Of a stretch of DNA of 64,000 nt, positions 16,908-25,656 are shown in pieces (position 1 is the stretch's first letter; each line of letters begins with the position of its first letter). The position numbers and the translations under genes were made by a program. Source of the DNA: Fructilactobacillus lindneri DSM 20690 = JCM 11027 (GTDB lineage Bacteria > Bacillota > Bacilli > Lactobacillales > Lactobacillaceae); NCBI RefSeq assembly GCF_002907375.1, contig NZ_MIYK01000001.1:124001-188000 (forward strand), read 5' to 3'. The notes beneath the pieces are model-generated. The model made no database searches. It was not told where the DNA came from and was given only the letters and a program-made list of their open reading frames with translations.

Positions 16908-16911
16908 TTAA

Positions 16912-16942
16912 AAAAAGCTTCTCATAAAATGAGAGGCTTTTT
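16912..16942. terminator. Bidirectional terminator
   Basis: A 14-bp stem (16912-16925 with 16929-16942) with a 3-base loop separates DUF3021 from the convergent dehydrogenase pseudogene. Confidence 0.85.
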
Positions 16943-16950
16943 CCCTAAAT

Positions 16951-17832
16951 TTATTTCAAAAAGTCAGCTTTTTTAAAATCAGGATTAGGATAAGTGTAAA
17001 ATCCTTTGCCTGATTCAACACCAATCTCACCATTATCAATCATCTTTTTAAGCAGTTCAGCTGCTTTTTGTGAAGTTGGATCATTAGACATTTTGTTAAT
17101 TTCATAAACAGTTCGCAAACCAATCATATCAATAAATCCAAAAGGACCCATTGGTGAGCCAGTTGCAATCATCCAAGTTTTATCAATTGTTTTTGGATCT
17201 GAAATTCCCTTAACCCAAAGTTGAATTCCAACTGTTACGAAGGGAACTAGCAGTGAATTTAAAATATAACCTGGCTGTTCCTTATTAACAAGCAATGGAA
17301 CCATCCCAATTTCTCTAGAATACTTTTCAAACATCTTAGGAAGATCTTTATCAGTTTTACTTTGTGACATGATTTCAGCCGTATTGTTTTTCCAAATTTC
17401 ATTAGCGAAATGATAGGCTAAAAATTTATCGGGACGACCTGTGTAGTCAGCAAATTGTGAAGGTAAAAGTGTTGATGTATTGGTAGCAACAATAGTTTTT
17501 GGATCTGCTAATTTAGCAAATTTTTCATAAAAGTCTTTTTTAGTTTCAATATTTTCTGGAAGAGCTTCAATTACTAAATCAGCACCTTTTAGTGCTTGGG
17601 CTAAATCAGTAGTATAAGTGAGATGTTTTTGTGCATCGTTTAACTGTTAGTCAGTTGCTTTAAGATCATCTTTAACGGCTTGTGCCCACCGACCAACTCG
17701 TTCTTTAGCACGATTTAATGAACCATCATTTCGACCCCAAATGGTCACATTTTTACCATGAAAAGCTGACATATAAGCAATTTGTGATCCAAGTGTTCCT
17801 CCACCAACTACTGTAACATTATTAAATTCCAT
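16951..17832 (-). pseudogene. 3-hydroxyacyl-CoA dehydrogenase family gene with internal stop
   Basis: The frame from ATG 17832 encodes an NAD-binding dehydrogenase N-terminus (VTVVGGGTLGSQIAYMSAF). It is cut by one in-frame TAA at 17647-17649, after 61 codons (KDDLKATD then stop, then QLNDAQKHL). Without that stop the protein would be 293 aa, the normal length. The later part keeps VIEALPENIETKKDFY, TNTSTLLPSQFADYTGR and the C-terminal domain with GPFGFIDMIGLRTVYEI. Substrate in lactobacilli is uncertain (3-hydroxyacyl-CoA or a sugar acid). An intact ribosome site (AAAGGAG) remains. The lesion is a substitution, unlike the A/T-run losses elsewhere in the window. Confidence 0.85.
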
Positions 17833-18011
17833 TTTAATAATCTCCTTTGTTATTATCTTTTAATTAAACGAGATAAGTATAACACCATTAAATTTTGTCA
17901 CATATTAAATGAACTTATTGATTTTAGAAGGTTTTTAACTGAGAATAATTTATCTTTATGAATAAAAGTATATAATTAAATTGTAATCAATAATTAGTGG
18001 AGGAGTTTAAA

Positions 18012-18317
18012 ATGCTTGAAATACTTGACTTATTAGAAACACTGGTTGTAATTAATATTGTTATGTGGATTGTTACTGCAGCTTTATGGCTAATTGATAA
18101 ACTGATGAAAAGGAAAATTTATAAAAATGCTTGGGCCGACTGTGGTCAAATCATTTGTTTCATTGATACAGTTGTTTTGATTTTCAGCTTTATCTTATTT
18201 GGATGCTTAGCCTTATTAGGAATCTATATGCCAAAAGAATTGATATTTATGTTGTTCATGCCGGTATTAATTGCTGCATTTATTGGCGGAGTAATTTGGA
18301 AATTTTTGAATAAATAA
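18012..18317 (+). CDS. Small membrane protein of unknown function
   Basis: A 101-aa protein with three predicted membrane segments (about 9-30, 47-70, 76-97) joined by a basic cytoplasmic loop (DKLMKRKIYKNAW). I do not recognise the family. ATG 18012 lies 6 bases after GGAGGAG; the in-frame GTG at 17997 falls within that site and is rejected. It stands alone between the pseudogene and the tRNA pair. Confidence 0.65.
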   Translation: MLEILDLLETLVVINIVMWIVTAALWLIDKLMKRKIYKNAWADCGQIICFIDTVVLIFSFILFGCLALLGIYMPKELIFMLFMPVLIAAFIGGVIWKFLNK

Positions 18318-18344
18318 AAAACGACCATAATAGGTCGTTTTTTA
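18316..18344. terminator. Bidirectional terminator
   Basis: AAAAAACGACC (18316-18326) pairs with GGTCGTTTTTT from 18333. It serves the small membrane protein on the plus strand and tRNA-Glu on the minus strand. Confidence 0.85.
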
Positions 18345-18394
18345 TTTATAATTAATTTTAAACATATTCTTATAAGTTAGATGATTTCTATTAA

Positions 18395-18468
18395 TTACCC
18401 GTACGAGACTCGAACTCGTAACTCCGCCTTGAGAGGGCGACGTCTTAAACCAATTTGACCAACGGGCA
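18395..18468 (-). tRNA. tRNA-Glu (anticodon CUC)
   Basis: A full cloverleaf of 74 nt on the minus strand. The acceptor TGCCCGT pairs with ACGGGTA, the D arm is GTC/GAC, and the anticodon stem TCGCC/GGCGG bears loop CTCTCAA (anticodon CTC). The T arm is ACGAG-TTCGAGT-CTCGT. The body closely resembles the usual Firmicute tRNA-Glu (CCCGTTGGTCAA, GCC-GGC stem), but the wobble base is C instead of T, so it should read only GAG. CCA is not encoded. Confidence 0.88.
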
Positions 18469-18485
18469 ATAATCCAATATGTTAT

Positions 18486-18514
18486 ATTTTACCGACTTCT
18501 AGATTTACTGTCAA
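18486..18514 (-). promoter_or_regulatory. Promoter of tRNA-Glu
   Basis: TTGACA (18514-18509), 17 bases, TAAAAT (18491-18486) on the minus strand, 18 bases before the tRNA. Confidence 0.8.
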
Positions 18515-18528
18515 CCAAAAATTAATAA

Positions 18529-18557
18529 TTGACAAATATAAATCTACATTGTAAGAT
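18529..18557 (+). promoter_or_regulatory. Promoter of tRNA-Gln
   Basis: TTGACA (18529-18534), 17 bases, TAAGAT (18552-18557), 16 bases before the tRNA. It faces away from the tRNA-Glu promoter. Confidence 0.75.
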
Positions 18558-18572
18558 ATTTATTGTAATTAT

Positions 18573-18645
18573 TGAGTATTAGCCAAACTGGTAAGGCAGT
18601 GGACTCTGAATCCATAATGTACTGGTTCGAATCCAGTATACTCAA
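18573..18645 (+). tRNA. tRNA-Gln (anticodon CUG)
   Basis: A 73-nt cloverleaf. The acceptor TGAGTAT pairs perfectly with ATACTCA, the D arm is GCC/GGC, and the anticodon stem GTGGA/TCCAT bears loop CTCTGAA (anticodon CTG). The T arm is ACTGG-TTCGAAT-CCAGT. U1-A72 and the AGCCAA D-arm start fit tRNA-Gln. It should read only CAG. CCA is not encoded. Confidence 0.88.
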
Positions 18646-18677
18646 TTGTAGTAATTTTATTAATCTCAATAAAAATC

Positions 18678-18705
18678 AAAAGTCCATTATAATGGGCTTT
18701 TTTTG
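18678..18705 (+). terminator. Terminator of tRNA-Gln
   Basis: AAAAGTCCATT pairs with AATGGGCTTTT (one G-U pair) around 18678-18701, followed by T residues. Confidence 0.75.
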
Positions 18706-18759
18706 TTGGGTTATTATCATAAAAACGCTTATAATTATCATATGATAGGAGTGATGATA

Positions 18760-19764
18760 ATGACCTTTGAGAATACTAAGGCAATAATTGAAAGAATGAT
18801 TAGAGAAACAACCATTCCCGGTGCTTCATTTTCATTTATTACGGGAGTTAACGTTGAAGATCATGTAGAAGGGTATAGAAGTTTAAAACCACAACAAGAA
18901 TACTTGTATCCTAATCAACTATATGACGTAGCATCAATGACAAAGGTCATGGGGACTCTTCCTGTGATAATGCAATTATTAAATCAGGGCAAGATAGGTA
19001 TTGATGACCCAGTTACTAAATACCTTCCTGAGTGGAAACATCCAAAAATAACAATCAGACATCTACTTACTCATACTTCTGACATTGATGGATATATTCC
19101 TAATCGTGATGAATTAAACATGAATCAGTTGCGAAGTGCTTTATTAGGTTTAGATGTCGGAGATGAATACGGTAAAAAAATGAAGTATCAAGATGTAAAT
19201 TATATTTTTTTAGGCTGGATTGCGGGGGTAGTGACAGGTCTTCCTATTCAACCATTAATTAATCAAATGGTACTCCAACCACTAGGGATGATTGATTCAA
19301 CTTTTCATCCAGATGCTAGACGAACTGTCCCAACTACATATGATGAAACAACAGGGATGAATCGAGTTGGTAAAGTTCATGATCCTAAAGCCCAGGTTCT
19401 CGGATCTGATTGTGGATCAGCTGGATTATTCAGCTCTTTACGCGACATGGACCATTTTGCTCAGTGGATGTTACAACTGACACCACCGGGTAAAGTATAT
19501 TCAAATGATATGTTTGATGCGATGTATGTTGATCAAACGCCAATGCAGGATGGTAGTCGTTCGTTTGGTTGGAGACTTGATGAATATGAAGGACATCCTT
19601 ATATTTGGCAAAGTGGTTATACTGGTGTTGTCATGATAATTGTGCGGCAAAAGCGCAGTGCTTTTGTGTTTTTATCAAATCGAGTTCATCCTGATGTGAA
19701 TGAGCATTTTATGGAAGAACGCAATGAAATGATGAATACTTATTTAAAAGAATTATTTGAATAA
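18760..19764 (+). CDS. Beta-lactamase class C family serine hydrolase
   Basis: A 334-aa protein of the serine beta-lactamase/D-Ala-D-Ala carboxypeptidase superfamily (esterase EstB-like). The nucleophile motif SMTK is at 59-62, followed by RHLLTHTSDIDGY. The second motif, usually YxN, is YQD at 143-145, and the third, usually HxG or KTG, appears as QSG in WQSGYTG. No signal peptide or membrane segment is seen, so it is probably cytosolic; substrate unknown. ATG 18760 lies 8 bases after AGGAG; upstream in-frame ATG codons are too close to or beyond that site. It is a single-gene unit between terminators. Confidence 0.82.
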   Translation: MTFENTKAIIERMIRETTIPGASFSFITGVNVEDHVEGYRSLKPQQEYLYPNQLYDVASMTKVMGTLPVIMQLLNQGKIGIDDPVTKYLPEWKHPKITIRHLLTHTSDIDGYIPNRDELNMNQLRSALLGLDVGDEYGKKMKYQDVNYIFLGWIAGVVTGLPIQPLINQMVLQPLGMIDSTFHPDARRTVPTTYDETTGMNRVGKVHDPKAQVLGSDCGSAGLFSSLRDMDHFAQWMLQLTPPGKVYSNDMFDAMYVDQTPMQDGSRSFGWRLDEYEGHPYIWQSGYTGVVMIIVRQKRSAFVFLSNRVHPDVNEHFMEERNEMMNTYLKELFE

Positions 19765-19797
19765 AAAAATGATGCCGTATTGGCATCATTTTTTTAA
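19763..19797. terminator. Bidirectional terminator
   Basis: AAAAAAATGATGCC (19763-19776) pairs with GGCATCATTTTTTT from 19782. It lies between the serine hydrolase and the convergent gatD. Confidence 0.85.
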
Positions 19798-20498
19798 TAT
19801 TCATAAGTTTTAACTTTTTCTTTCATTTTAGAAAAATCAGTTTCAGGATATTTAGTTTCTAATGCTTTAAACATCATATGTTTAGCGAGATTTCCATTTC
19901 TGGCCATGATTGGTCCATGAAAGTAGGTTCCAATGGTATTTTTATGCACAGCACCTTCAGTACCGTCCTCACCATTATTTCCATAGCCTTTTAATACTTT
20001 TCCCAGGGGATGCTCATCTTTACCCAAAAATGTAATTCCCTGATGATTTTCAAAGCCATGATATTTTTGCCCCGTTACTTCGTTTTGAATTAAAACATTG
20101 CCAATAAAACGATGGTTATCCTGTTGTTCAGTATAATGATCCATTGCATGAATTCCAGGAAGTTTTTGACCCGCAGCGTCTACATAGTACTTACCAAGCA
20201 TTTGATAACCACCACACACTGCTACTAAGGGTTTTCCTGCTTCAATAAATTTAATTAGTTCATCTTTTTTATTTTGCAAATCCTTGGCAACTACTGATTG
20301 TTCATAGTCTTGCCCACCGCCAAACACAGCAAAATCATAGTCATCGGCATTAAAGTCTTGTTCCAGACTAACAATGTCAGAAGTTACTTCAACTCCAATT
20401 TGTTTTGCATAATATTGCAAGGCAAGAATATTACCAATATCACCATAAGTATTCATTAAATCACCATAAAGGTGAGCAACTCTAATTGTCATTGTCAT
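19794..20498 (-). CDS. gatD: Lipid II isoglutaminyl synthase, glutaminase subunit
   Basis: Class I glutamine amidotransferase (CobB/CobQ-like) of 234 aa that supplies ammonia to MurT for amidating the alpha-carboxyl of D-Glu in lipid II. The nucleophile is Cys95 in AVCGGYQMLG and the catalytic His is His194 in GTYFHGP. The start overlaps the murT stop (TAATG), with AGGAGGAG 7 bases upstream inside murT, so the two subunits are translationally coupled. Amidation allows efficient cross-linking. Confidence 0.92.
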   Translation of the reverse strand: MTMTIRVAHLYGDLMNTYGDIGNILALQYYAKQIGVEVTSDIVSLEQDFNADDYDFAVFGGGQDYEQSVVAKDLQNKKDELIKFIEAGKPLVAVCGGYQMLGKYYVDAAGQKLPGIHAMDHYTEQQDNHRFIGNVLIQNEVTGQKYHGFENHQGITFLGKDEHPLGKVLKGYGNNGEDGTEGAVHKNTIGTYFHGPIMARNGNLAKHMMFKALETKYPETDFSKMKEKVKTYEY

Positions 20499-21850
20499 TA
20501 GTTTACTCCTCCTTTGATGTAGCCTTTTTTAGTTAAAATGGATCTAACTTGCATCATTGCAGTATACGTTGCTAAAATATAAACTTTTTTAGTTGGTAGA
20601 TTAGGAATGTCGGCAACTACCTTTTCGAGGTCGGACTGAATTTGATGTTTATCAGCTGGGACGCCAGCAACTTTTAGTCTAAAAGTAATGTCTTTATAGC
20701 GTTGACCACCGGTTTCAAATTGTTTGATATTCATATGTGGTAGACGTTCAAATTCACCATCCCAAATCCAACTAGTATCAATTCCATCAGCGTAATTAGC
20801 GTTTAATAAAGCTACAAAAGAAAAAGGTTCTTTTTCAGTTGATAATAAATCAATAACTTGATTAGTACCTACGGGATTTTTAACTAAAATAATAGTTACA
20901 TCTTTATCGCCAACTTTAATTTCTTCTTGGCGACCGAAAATACGTTTGTTGGATTCAAAAGCATGTTTAATTTTTTCGGCTGAAATTCCAAGCTCACGTC
21001 CTACCGAGTAGGCGGCTAAAGCATTATAGATATTATAAGTCCCGCCAATTCCAATTTCGTAAGCTTGATTATCAATTGAAAATTTTGATGATATAGGTGT
21101 TCGTTCGGCTACTTCAGTAACTTTAAACGCTAAATTAGGACGATGATAACCACAATTTGGACAGAAATAGTCACCTAGGTTGGCATAAATAATGTAGTGA
21201 TAATGCAAAATATGCTGACAGATTGGACATAGAACTCCGTCTGTATTTGGATCTGCTTTGATATTTTGGTCAGCAGGCTGGTCCGCAAAACCATAAAAGA
21301 CTTGGGGATTAGGCAATTCTTTAGAATTGAAAATTGGTTCGTCGCCATTAGAAAGAACTAAAGCATCTGGAGCTAATTTAATTCCATCAAGAATTTTTTG
21401 ATAAGTAGTATATATTTCACCGTAACGATCTAATTGATCACGAAAAATGTTAGTTAAAACAAACATTTTAGGCTTGATTTGTTCAACGATTGGTTTTACA
21501 TTCGCCTCATCAACTTCTAAGACCGCAATTCCTTTTTCACCTTTTTTAGGATTTTTAGCCTCTAAAAAGGTTGAGACAATTCCTTGAATCATATTTGATC
21601 CAGACTTATTGGTTAAAACCTCAGAATATTTTTCTTTTAGTACCTGGACAATTAAGGCAGTGGTCAAAGTTTTACCGTTTGTTCCACTTACGATAATCAC
21701 GTCATAGTTTTCCCCAAGGTCTTTTAAAACATTAGGATCAATTTTGGTGGTTATTTTTCCTGGTAAAGAGCTTCCGCCACCCATAAAAGTATGCAGGAAC
21801 CAATATGAAGATTTACCTGCTAATGTTGCGATACTGCTTTGTAATGTCAT
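20498..21850 (-). CDS. murT: Lipid II isoglutaminyl synthase, Mur ligase subunit
   Basis: A 450-aa Mur-ligase-like ATPase that, with GatD, converts the second stem residue of lipid II to D-isoglutamine. ATP site: SGTNGKTLTT (55-64). A four-cysteine zinc ribbon typical of MurT is inserted in the central domain (Cys208, Cys211, Cys230, Cys233). The C-terminal MurT domain contains NANYADGIDTSWIWDGEFE. The neighbour order murT-gatD is conserved in Firmicutes. Expression is divergent from tdk over a 189-base gap. Confidence 0.93.
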   Translation of the reverse strand: MTLQSSIATLAGKSSYWFLHTFMGGGSSLPGKITTKIDPNVLKDLGENYDVIIVSGTNGKTLTTALIVQVLKEKYSEVLTNKSGSNMIQGIVSTFLEAKNPKKGEKGIAVLEVDEANVKPIVEQIKPKMFVLTNIFRDQLDRYGEIYTTYQKILDGIKLAPDALVLSNGDEPIFNSKELPNPQVFYGFADQPADQNIKADPNTDGVLCPICQHILHYHYIIYANLGDYFCPNCGYHRPNLAFKVTEVAERTPISSKFSIDNQAYEIGIGGTYNIYNALAAYSVGRELGISAEKIKHAFESNKRIFGRQEEIKVGDKDVTIILVKNPVGTNQVIDLLSTEKEPFSFVALLNANYADGIDTSWIWDGEFERLPHMNIKQFETGGQRYKDITFRLKVAGVPADKHQIQSDLEKVVADIPNLPTKKVYILATYTAMMQVRSILTKKGYIKGGVN

Positions 21851-22039
21851 AGGAATTCACATCCTTTATTTATTTGCTGATAAAAATACATCGTACTCTA
21901 AATTTTAGCATAAAAACAACAGATAAACCGAATTATAACGTTGATTAATATTATTTTAAAAAATTAAAATAACAATGCAGCATGTTATCAAATTAGATAT
22001 AATGAATTTAAGTGGAATTTTATAGGAAAAGGTGATACT

Positions 22040-22630
22040 TTGGCACAACTCTTTTTTCGGTATGGTGCAATGAATAGTGGAAAATCATTTGAAATTATTA
22101 AAGTTGCTCATAACTATGAAGAACAAGGAAAACGCGTGATTTTGATGACTAGTGCTCTTGATACTAGAGAAAAGGAAGGCACGATTGCATCTCGGATTGG
22201 ACTAGAACGTGATGCAATGCCCATCAAATCAGAATCCAATGTAACAACAATGATTGAAGAACAGTTAAGTAAGCTTGATAAGTCGGTTAGTTGTATTTTG
22301 GTCGATGAAGCTCAATTTTTAGAAAAACATCATATTAAAGAATTGGCTACAATTGTTGATAAATTTAATATTCCAGTTATGGCATTTGGATTAAAAAATG
22401 ATTTTCAAAATCATCTGTTTGAAGGATCAAAATACTTATTGTTATATGCTGACAAATTAGAAGAAATGAAAACAATCTGTTGGTTTTGTGAAAAAAAAGC
22501 AACGATGAACTTACGAATCCATGATGGCAAACCAGTATATGAAGGAGAGCAAGTTGTGATGGGTGGTAATGAAGCTTATTATCCAGTTTGCCGCAAACAC
22601 TACTATCATCCGCCACTGAACTTAAAATAG
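22040..22630 (+). CDS. tdk: Thymidine kinase
   Basis: Phosphorylates thymidine to dTMP in nucleoside salvage; type II enzyme of 196 aa. The P-loop GAMNSGKS is at 9-16 and the catalytic base is Glu90 in VDEAQFL. The zinc site has Cys147, Cys150 and Cys184, with His187 in the usual fourth position. It starts with TTG 22040, close after GGTGAT; no ATG fits. It heads the run to upp, with only 15 bases before prfA. Confidence 0.93.
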   Translation: MAQLFFRYGAMNSGKSFEIIKVAHNYEEQGKRVILMTSALDTREKEGTIASRIGLERDAMPIKSESNVTTMIEEQLSKLDKSVSCILVDEAQFLEKHHIKELATIVDKFNIPVMAFGLKNDFQNHLFEGSKYLLLYADKLEEMKTICWFCEKKATMNLRIHDGKPVYEGEQVVMGGNEAYYPVCRKHYYHPPLNLK

Positions 22631-22645
22631 AAATGAGGAACGAAT

Positions 22646-23749
22646 ATGGCTGATAATAAGATGGACCAGATTTTTGATAAATTACAATCTGTATCTGATC
22701 GTTATGATGAATTAAATGAATTAATTAGTGATCCAGAAGTGATTGCTGATACTAATCGTTTTATGAAACTTTCAAAAGAAGAAGGAAGTTTACGCGAAAC
22801 GGTGGATGCCTACAATAAATATAAAGCCGTAACCGAAACATTAGATGAAGACCAAATTATGTTAAAAGATAAGCTTGATGATGATATGACAGAAATGGTC
22901 AAAGATGAAATTTCGACTTTAGAACCACAAAAGGCTGCACTTGAAGATCAACTTAAAATATTGTTAATTCCTAAAGATCCAAATGATGAAAAAAATATTA
23001 TCATGGAAATTCATGGTGCGGCTGGAGGCGATGAGGCTAGTCTTTTTGCTGCTGATTTATACAATATGTACGTTAAGTACGCAGAGACACAAGGTTGGAA
23101 AGTTCAGATAATTGATGAAGCTGACACTGAGGTCGGTGGTTTTAAAGAAATTGTTTTAATGATTACTGGTGATAAGGTTTATTCAAAATTAAAATATGAA
23201 AATGGAGCTCATCGAGTTCAGCGAGTTCCAGAAACTGAATCGGCTGGCCGGGTTCATACTTCAACTGCAACAGTTGGTGTGATGCCTGAAGAGGAAGACG
23301 TTGATATTAAAATTGATCCGGCTGATATTAGAACTGATGTTTACCGATCTTCCGGAGCTGGGGGTCAGCACATTAACAAGACCTCATCAGCGGTTCGGAT
23401 GACTCATTTACCCACTGGGATTGTAGTTGCTATGCAAGACGAACGTTCACAACAGCAAAACCGTGTCAAAGCTATGAATGTTTTAAAAGCACGTGTCTAT
23501 GAGTATTATAAAGAAAAAGAAGAGAATCAATATAATGCTGAAAGAAAATCTGCTGTTGGAACTGGTGATCGTTCTGAGCGAATTAGAACTTATAACTATC
23601 CTCAAAATCGGGTAACTGATCATCGAATCGGATTAACTTTAAACAAGCTGGACAAAATCATGGATGGTGATTTGGATGAAATTATTGATGCATTGATTGT
23701 TTCTGATCAAGCAGATAAGTTGGAACACTTAAATGATGACCAAGCTTAA
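22646..23749 (+). CDS. prfA: Peptide chain release factor 1
   Basis: Recognises UAA and UAG and triggers peptide release on the ribosome. The protein is 367 aa. The hydrolysis motif GGQ is at 239-241 in [14 protein letters not shown]. The stop-codon-reading PxT element is PET in [10 protein letters not shown]. The GGQ glutamine is methylated by PrmC, whose gene overlaps this one by 17 bases. Confidence 0.95.
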   Translation: MADNKMDQIFDKLQSVSDRYDELNELISDPEVIADTNRFMKLSKEEGSLRETVDAYNKYKAVTETLDEDQIMLKDKLDDDMTEMVKDEISTLEPQKAALEDQLKILLIPKDPNDEKNIIMEIHGAAGGDEASLFAADLYNMYVKYAETQGWKVQIIDEADTEVGGFKEIVLMITGDKVYSKLKYENGAHRVQRVPETESAGRVHTSTATVGVMPEEEDVDIKIDPADIRTDVYRSSGAGGQHINKTSSAVRMTHLPTGIVVAMQDERSQQQNRVKAMNVLKARVYEYYKEKEENQYNAERKSAVGTGDRSERIRTYNYPQNRVTDHRIGLTLNKLDKIMDGDLDEIIDALIVSDQADKLEHLNDDQA

Positions 23750-24599
23750 ATCGAATGCAACAGTTTTCGAAGCCCTTAATTGGGCCTCTTTGTGTTTGCA
23801 AAAAAATAATTTGGAAGCTAATGGTGCTCGTTATTTGATGCTTGATCAGATGAATTGGGATGAAACTAATTTGTTATTACATTATCGTCAGCATTTATCG
23901 GAGAGCGAGCAAAAAACATTTGAAACTCATGTGCATCGATTGTTACTTGGAGAACCTGCCCAGTATATTACTGGAAATGCCTATTTTTATGGATTTCCAT
24001 TTTATGTAAATCAAAATGTTTTAATCCCGCGTCCAGAAACTGAAGAACTTGTAGAGTGGATTTTACGTGATCATTTGGAACCACAATTAAAAGTTTTAGA
24101 CATTGGTACTGGAAGCGGTGCGATTGCAATTACTTTAAAAAAGCACCGTCCCAACTGGAAAATTACGGCGTCTGATATTTCTTCTTCAGCTTTGCAAGTT
24201 GCCAAACAAAATGCTGAATTAAACGGAGTTTCAATTAACTTTCAGGCCAGCGATTTGTTTAAACAAATAAAATCTCAAAATTTTGATGTAATTGTCTCCA
24301 ATCCACCATATATTTCCACCGATGAAGTTAAATATATGGATCAAAGCGTGATTCAATATGAACCGCAACAGGCTTTATTTGCCCAACATGAGGGACTTTT
24401 ATTGTATGAGAGGCTGGCTGATAGTGCAAAAAGTTATTTAGTTAATAATGGTGATTTGTATTTAGAAATTGGATTTCAACAGGGGAAAGCAGTCAAATCG
24501 TTACTTGAAAGAAGTAATTCTTTTGCAAAAATTGAATTACAAAAAGATTTAGCTGAACATGATCGGATGATAAAGATGACCTTAAAAGGAGATAATTAA
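23733..24599 (+). CDS. prmC: Release factor glutamine methyltransferase
   Basis: SAM-dependent N5-methyltransferase of 288 aa that modifies the GGQ glutamine of release factors. The SAM site is [14 protein letters not shown] and the substrate motif is NPPY at 190-193 (VSNPPYIS). [10 protein letters not shown] is a further hallmark. Its start lies within prfA, so translation is probably coupled; two adjacent ATGs (23733, 23736) are possible. Confidence 0.94.
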   Translation: MMTKLKSNATVFEALNWASLCLQKNNLEANGARYLMLDQMNWDETNLLLHYRQHLSESEQKTFETHVHRLLLGEPAQYITGNAYFYGFPFYVNQNVLIPRPETEELVEWILRDHLEPQLKVLDIGTGSGAIAITLKKHRPNWKITASDISSSALQVAKQNAELNGVSINFQASDLFKQIKSQNFDVIVSNPPYISTDEVKYMDQSVIQYEPQQALFAQHEGLLLYERLADSAKSYLVNNGDLYLEIGFQQGKAVKSLLERSNSFAKIELQKDLAEHDRMIKMTLKGDN

Positions 24600-24603
24600 C
24601 TAA

Positions 24604-25617
24604 ATGGAAACTAAAATATTTAAGCCTGACCAAATTGACCAGGCTGCTGCTGAAATAAAAAAAGGAAATTTAGTTTCATTTCCTACTGAGACAGTTTACG
24701 GATTAGGTGCAGATGCCACAAATGTTCAGGCAGTTGAAAAAGTATATCAGGCAAAAGGGCGTCCCAGTGACAATCCATTAATTGTTCATGTGGCGGATAT
24801 ATCAACTGTTGAAAAATACGCACAACCCTTAAATGAAAAAACTAAACAACTAATTAAACAGTTTTGGCCTGGTCCTTTGACGATTATTTTGAAACTAAAA
24901 CCACATGTATTATCTTCAAAAGTTACTGGAGGACTTAAAACTGCTGCTTTTAGAAACCCTGATAAGGAAGCAACGTTGAATTTAATCCGTAAAGCAGGAG
25001 TCCCATTAGTTGGTCCATCTGCAAATACTTCTGGAAAACCAAGTCCCACATTGGCAAAACATGTTTATCATGATTTAAATGGTAAAATTGCCGGTATTTT
25101 GGATGCAGGGGCAACAGATTTTGGAGTTGAATCTACAGTACTTGATTTATCAACCAATCATCCTACAATTTTGCGACCTGGGGCAGTTACAAGCCAAGCA
25201 ATTGAAAAAGTAATTGGTCCAGTTGTTGATGAACAAAAGCATGTTGGTAAAACCGAAGTTCCTAAGGCTCCTGGTATGAAATATACTCATTATTCTCCGA
25301 CTGCATCTGTTCAAATTGTTGATAATGAAAATCAATGGAAAAGTGTAACTGAATGGGCTGCCAATCAATCAGGAAAAGTGGGAATTTTAGCAACTGATGC
25401 TATCCTTAACGACTATAACTGGCCCCAAAATGTTGAAACTTATAGTTTAGGAAATGACGTAAAATCTGCTAGTCATGCTTTATTTGCTGGATTGCGTAAC
25501 TTTGATTTGCATTCTGATATTACTGATATTTTGGTAGAGGGTTTCACTACAGAAGGAATTGGGGAAGCCTATATGAACCGTCTTAATAAATCCGCTGGAC
25601 AAAAGCATTTCGAGTAG
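24604..25617 (+). CDS. L-threonylcarbamoyladenylate synthase (Sua5 type)
   Basis: Makes threonylcarbamoyl-AMP from threonine, bicarbonate and ATP, the first step of t6A37 formation in ANN-reading tRNAs. The protein is 337 aa: an N-terminal YrdC/TsaC domain (FPTETVYGLGADA, KGRPSDNPLIVH, GPSANTSGKPSPT), then the Sua5-specific C-terminal domain after a KAPGMKYTHYSP linker. It is the longer Sua5 form (ywlC in B. subtilis). It starts 4 bases after prmC. Confidence 0.92.
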   Translation: METKIFKPDQIDQAAAEIKKGNLVSFPTETVYGLGADATNVQAVEKVYQAKGRPSDNPLIVHVADISTVEKYAQPLNEKTKQLIKQFWPGPLTIILKLKPHVLSSKVTGGLKTAAFRNPDKEATLNLIRKAGVPLVGPSANTSGKPSPTLAKHVYHDLNGKIAGILDAGATDFGVESTVLDLSTNHPTILRPGAVTSQAIEKVIGPVVDEQKHVGKTEVPKAPGMKYTHYSPTASVQIVDNENQWKSVTEWAANQSGKVGILATDAILNDYNWPQNVETYSLGNDVKSASHALFAGLRNFDLHSDITDILVEGFTTEGIGEAYMNRLNKSAGQKHFE

Positions 25618-25656
25618 TTATAATCGCTGAAAATAAAAAAGACGGAGGTACGGTAT

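Noticed and set aside
21951-22039. Promoter of tdk at TATAAT 21998-22003
   Set aside because: The -10 box is perfect but no -35 or TGn extension fits; too weak to list as a feature.
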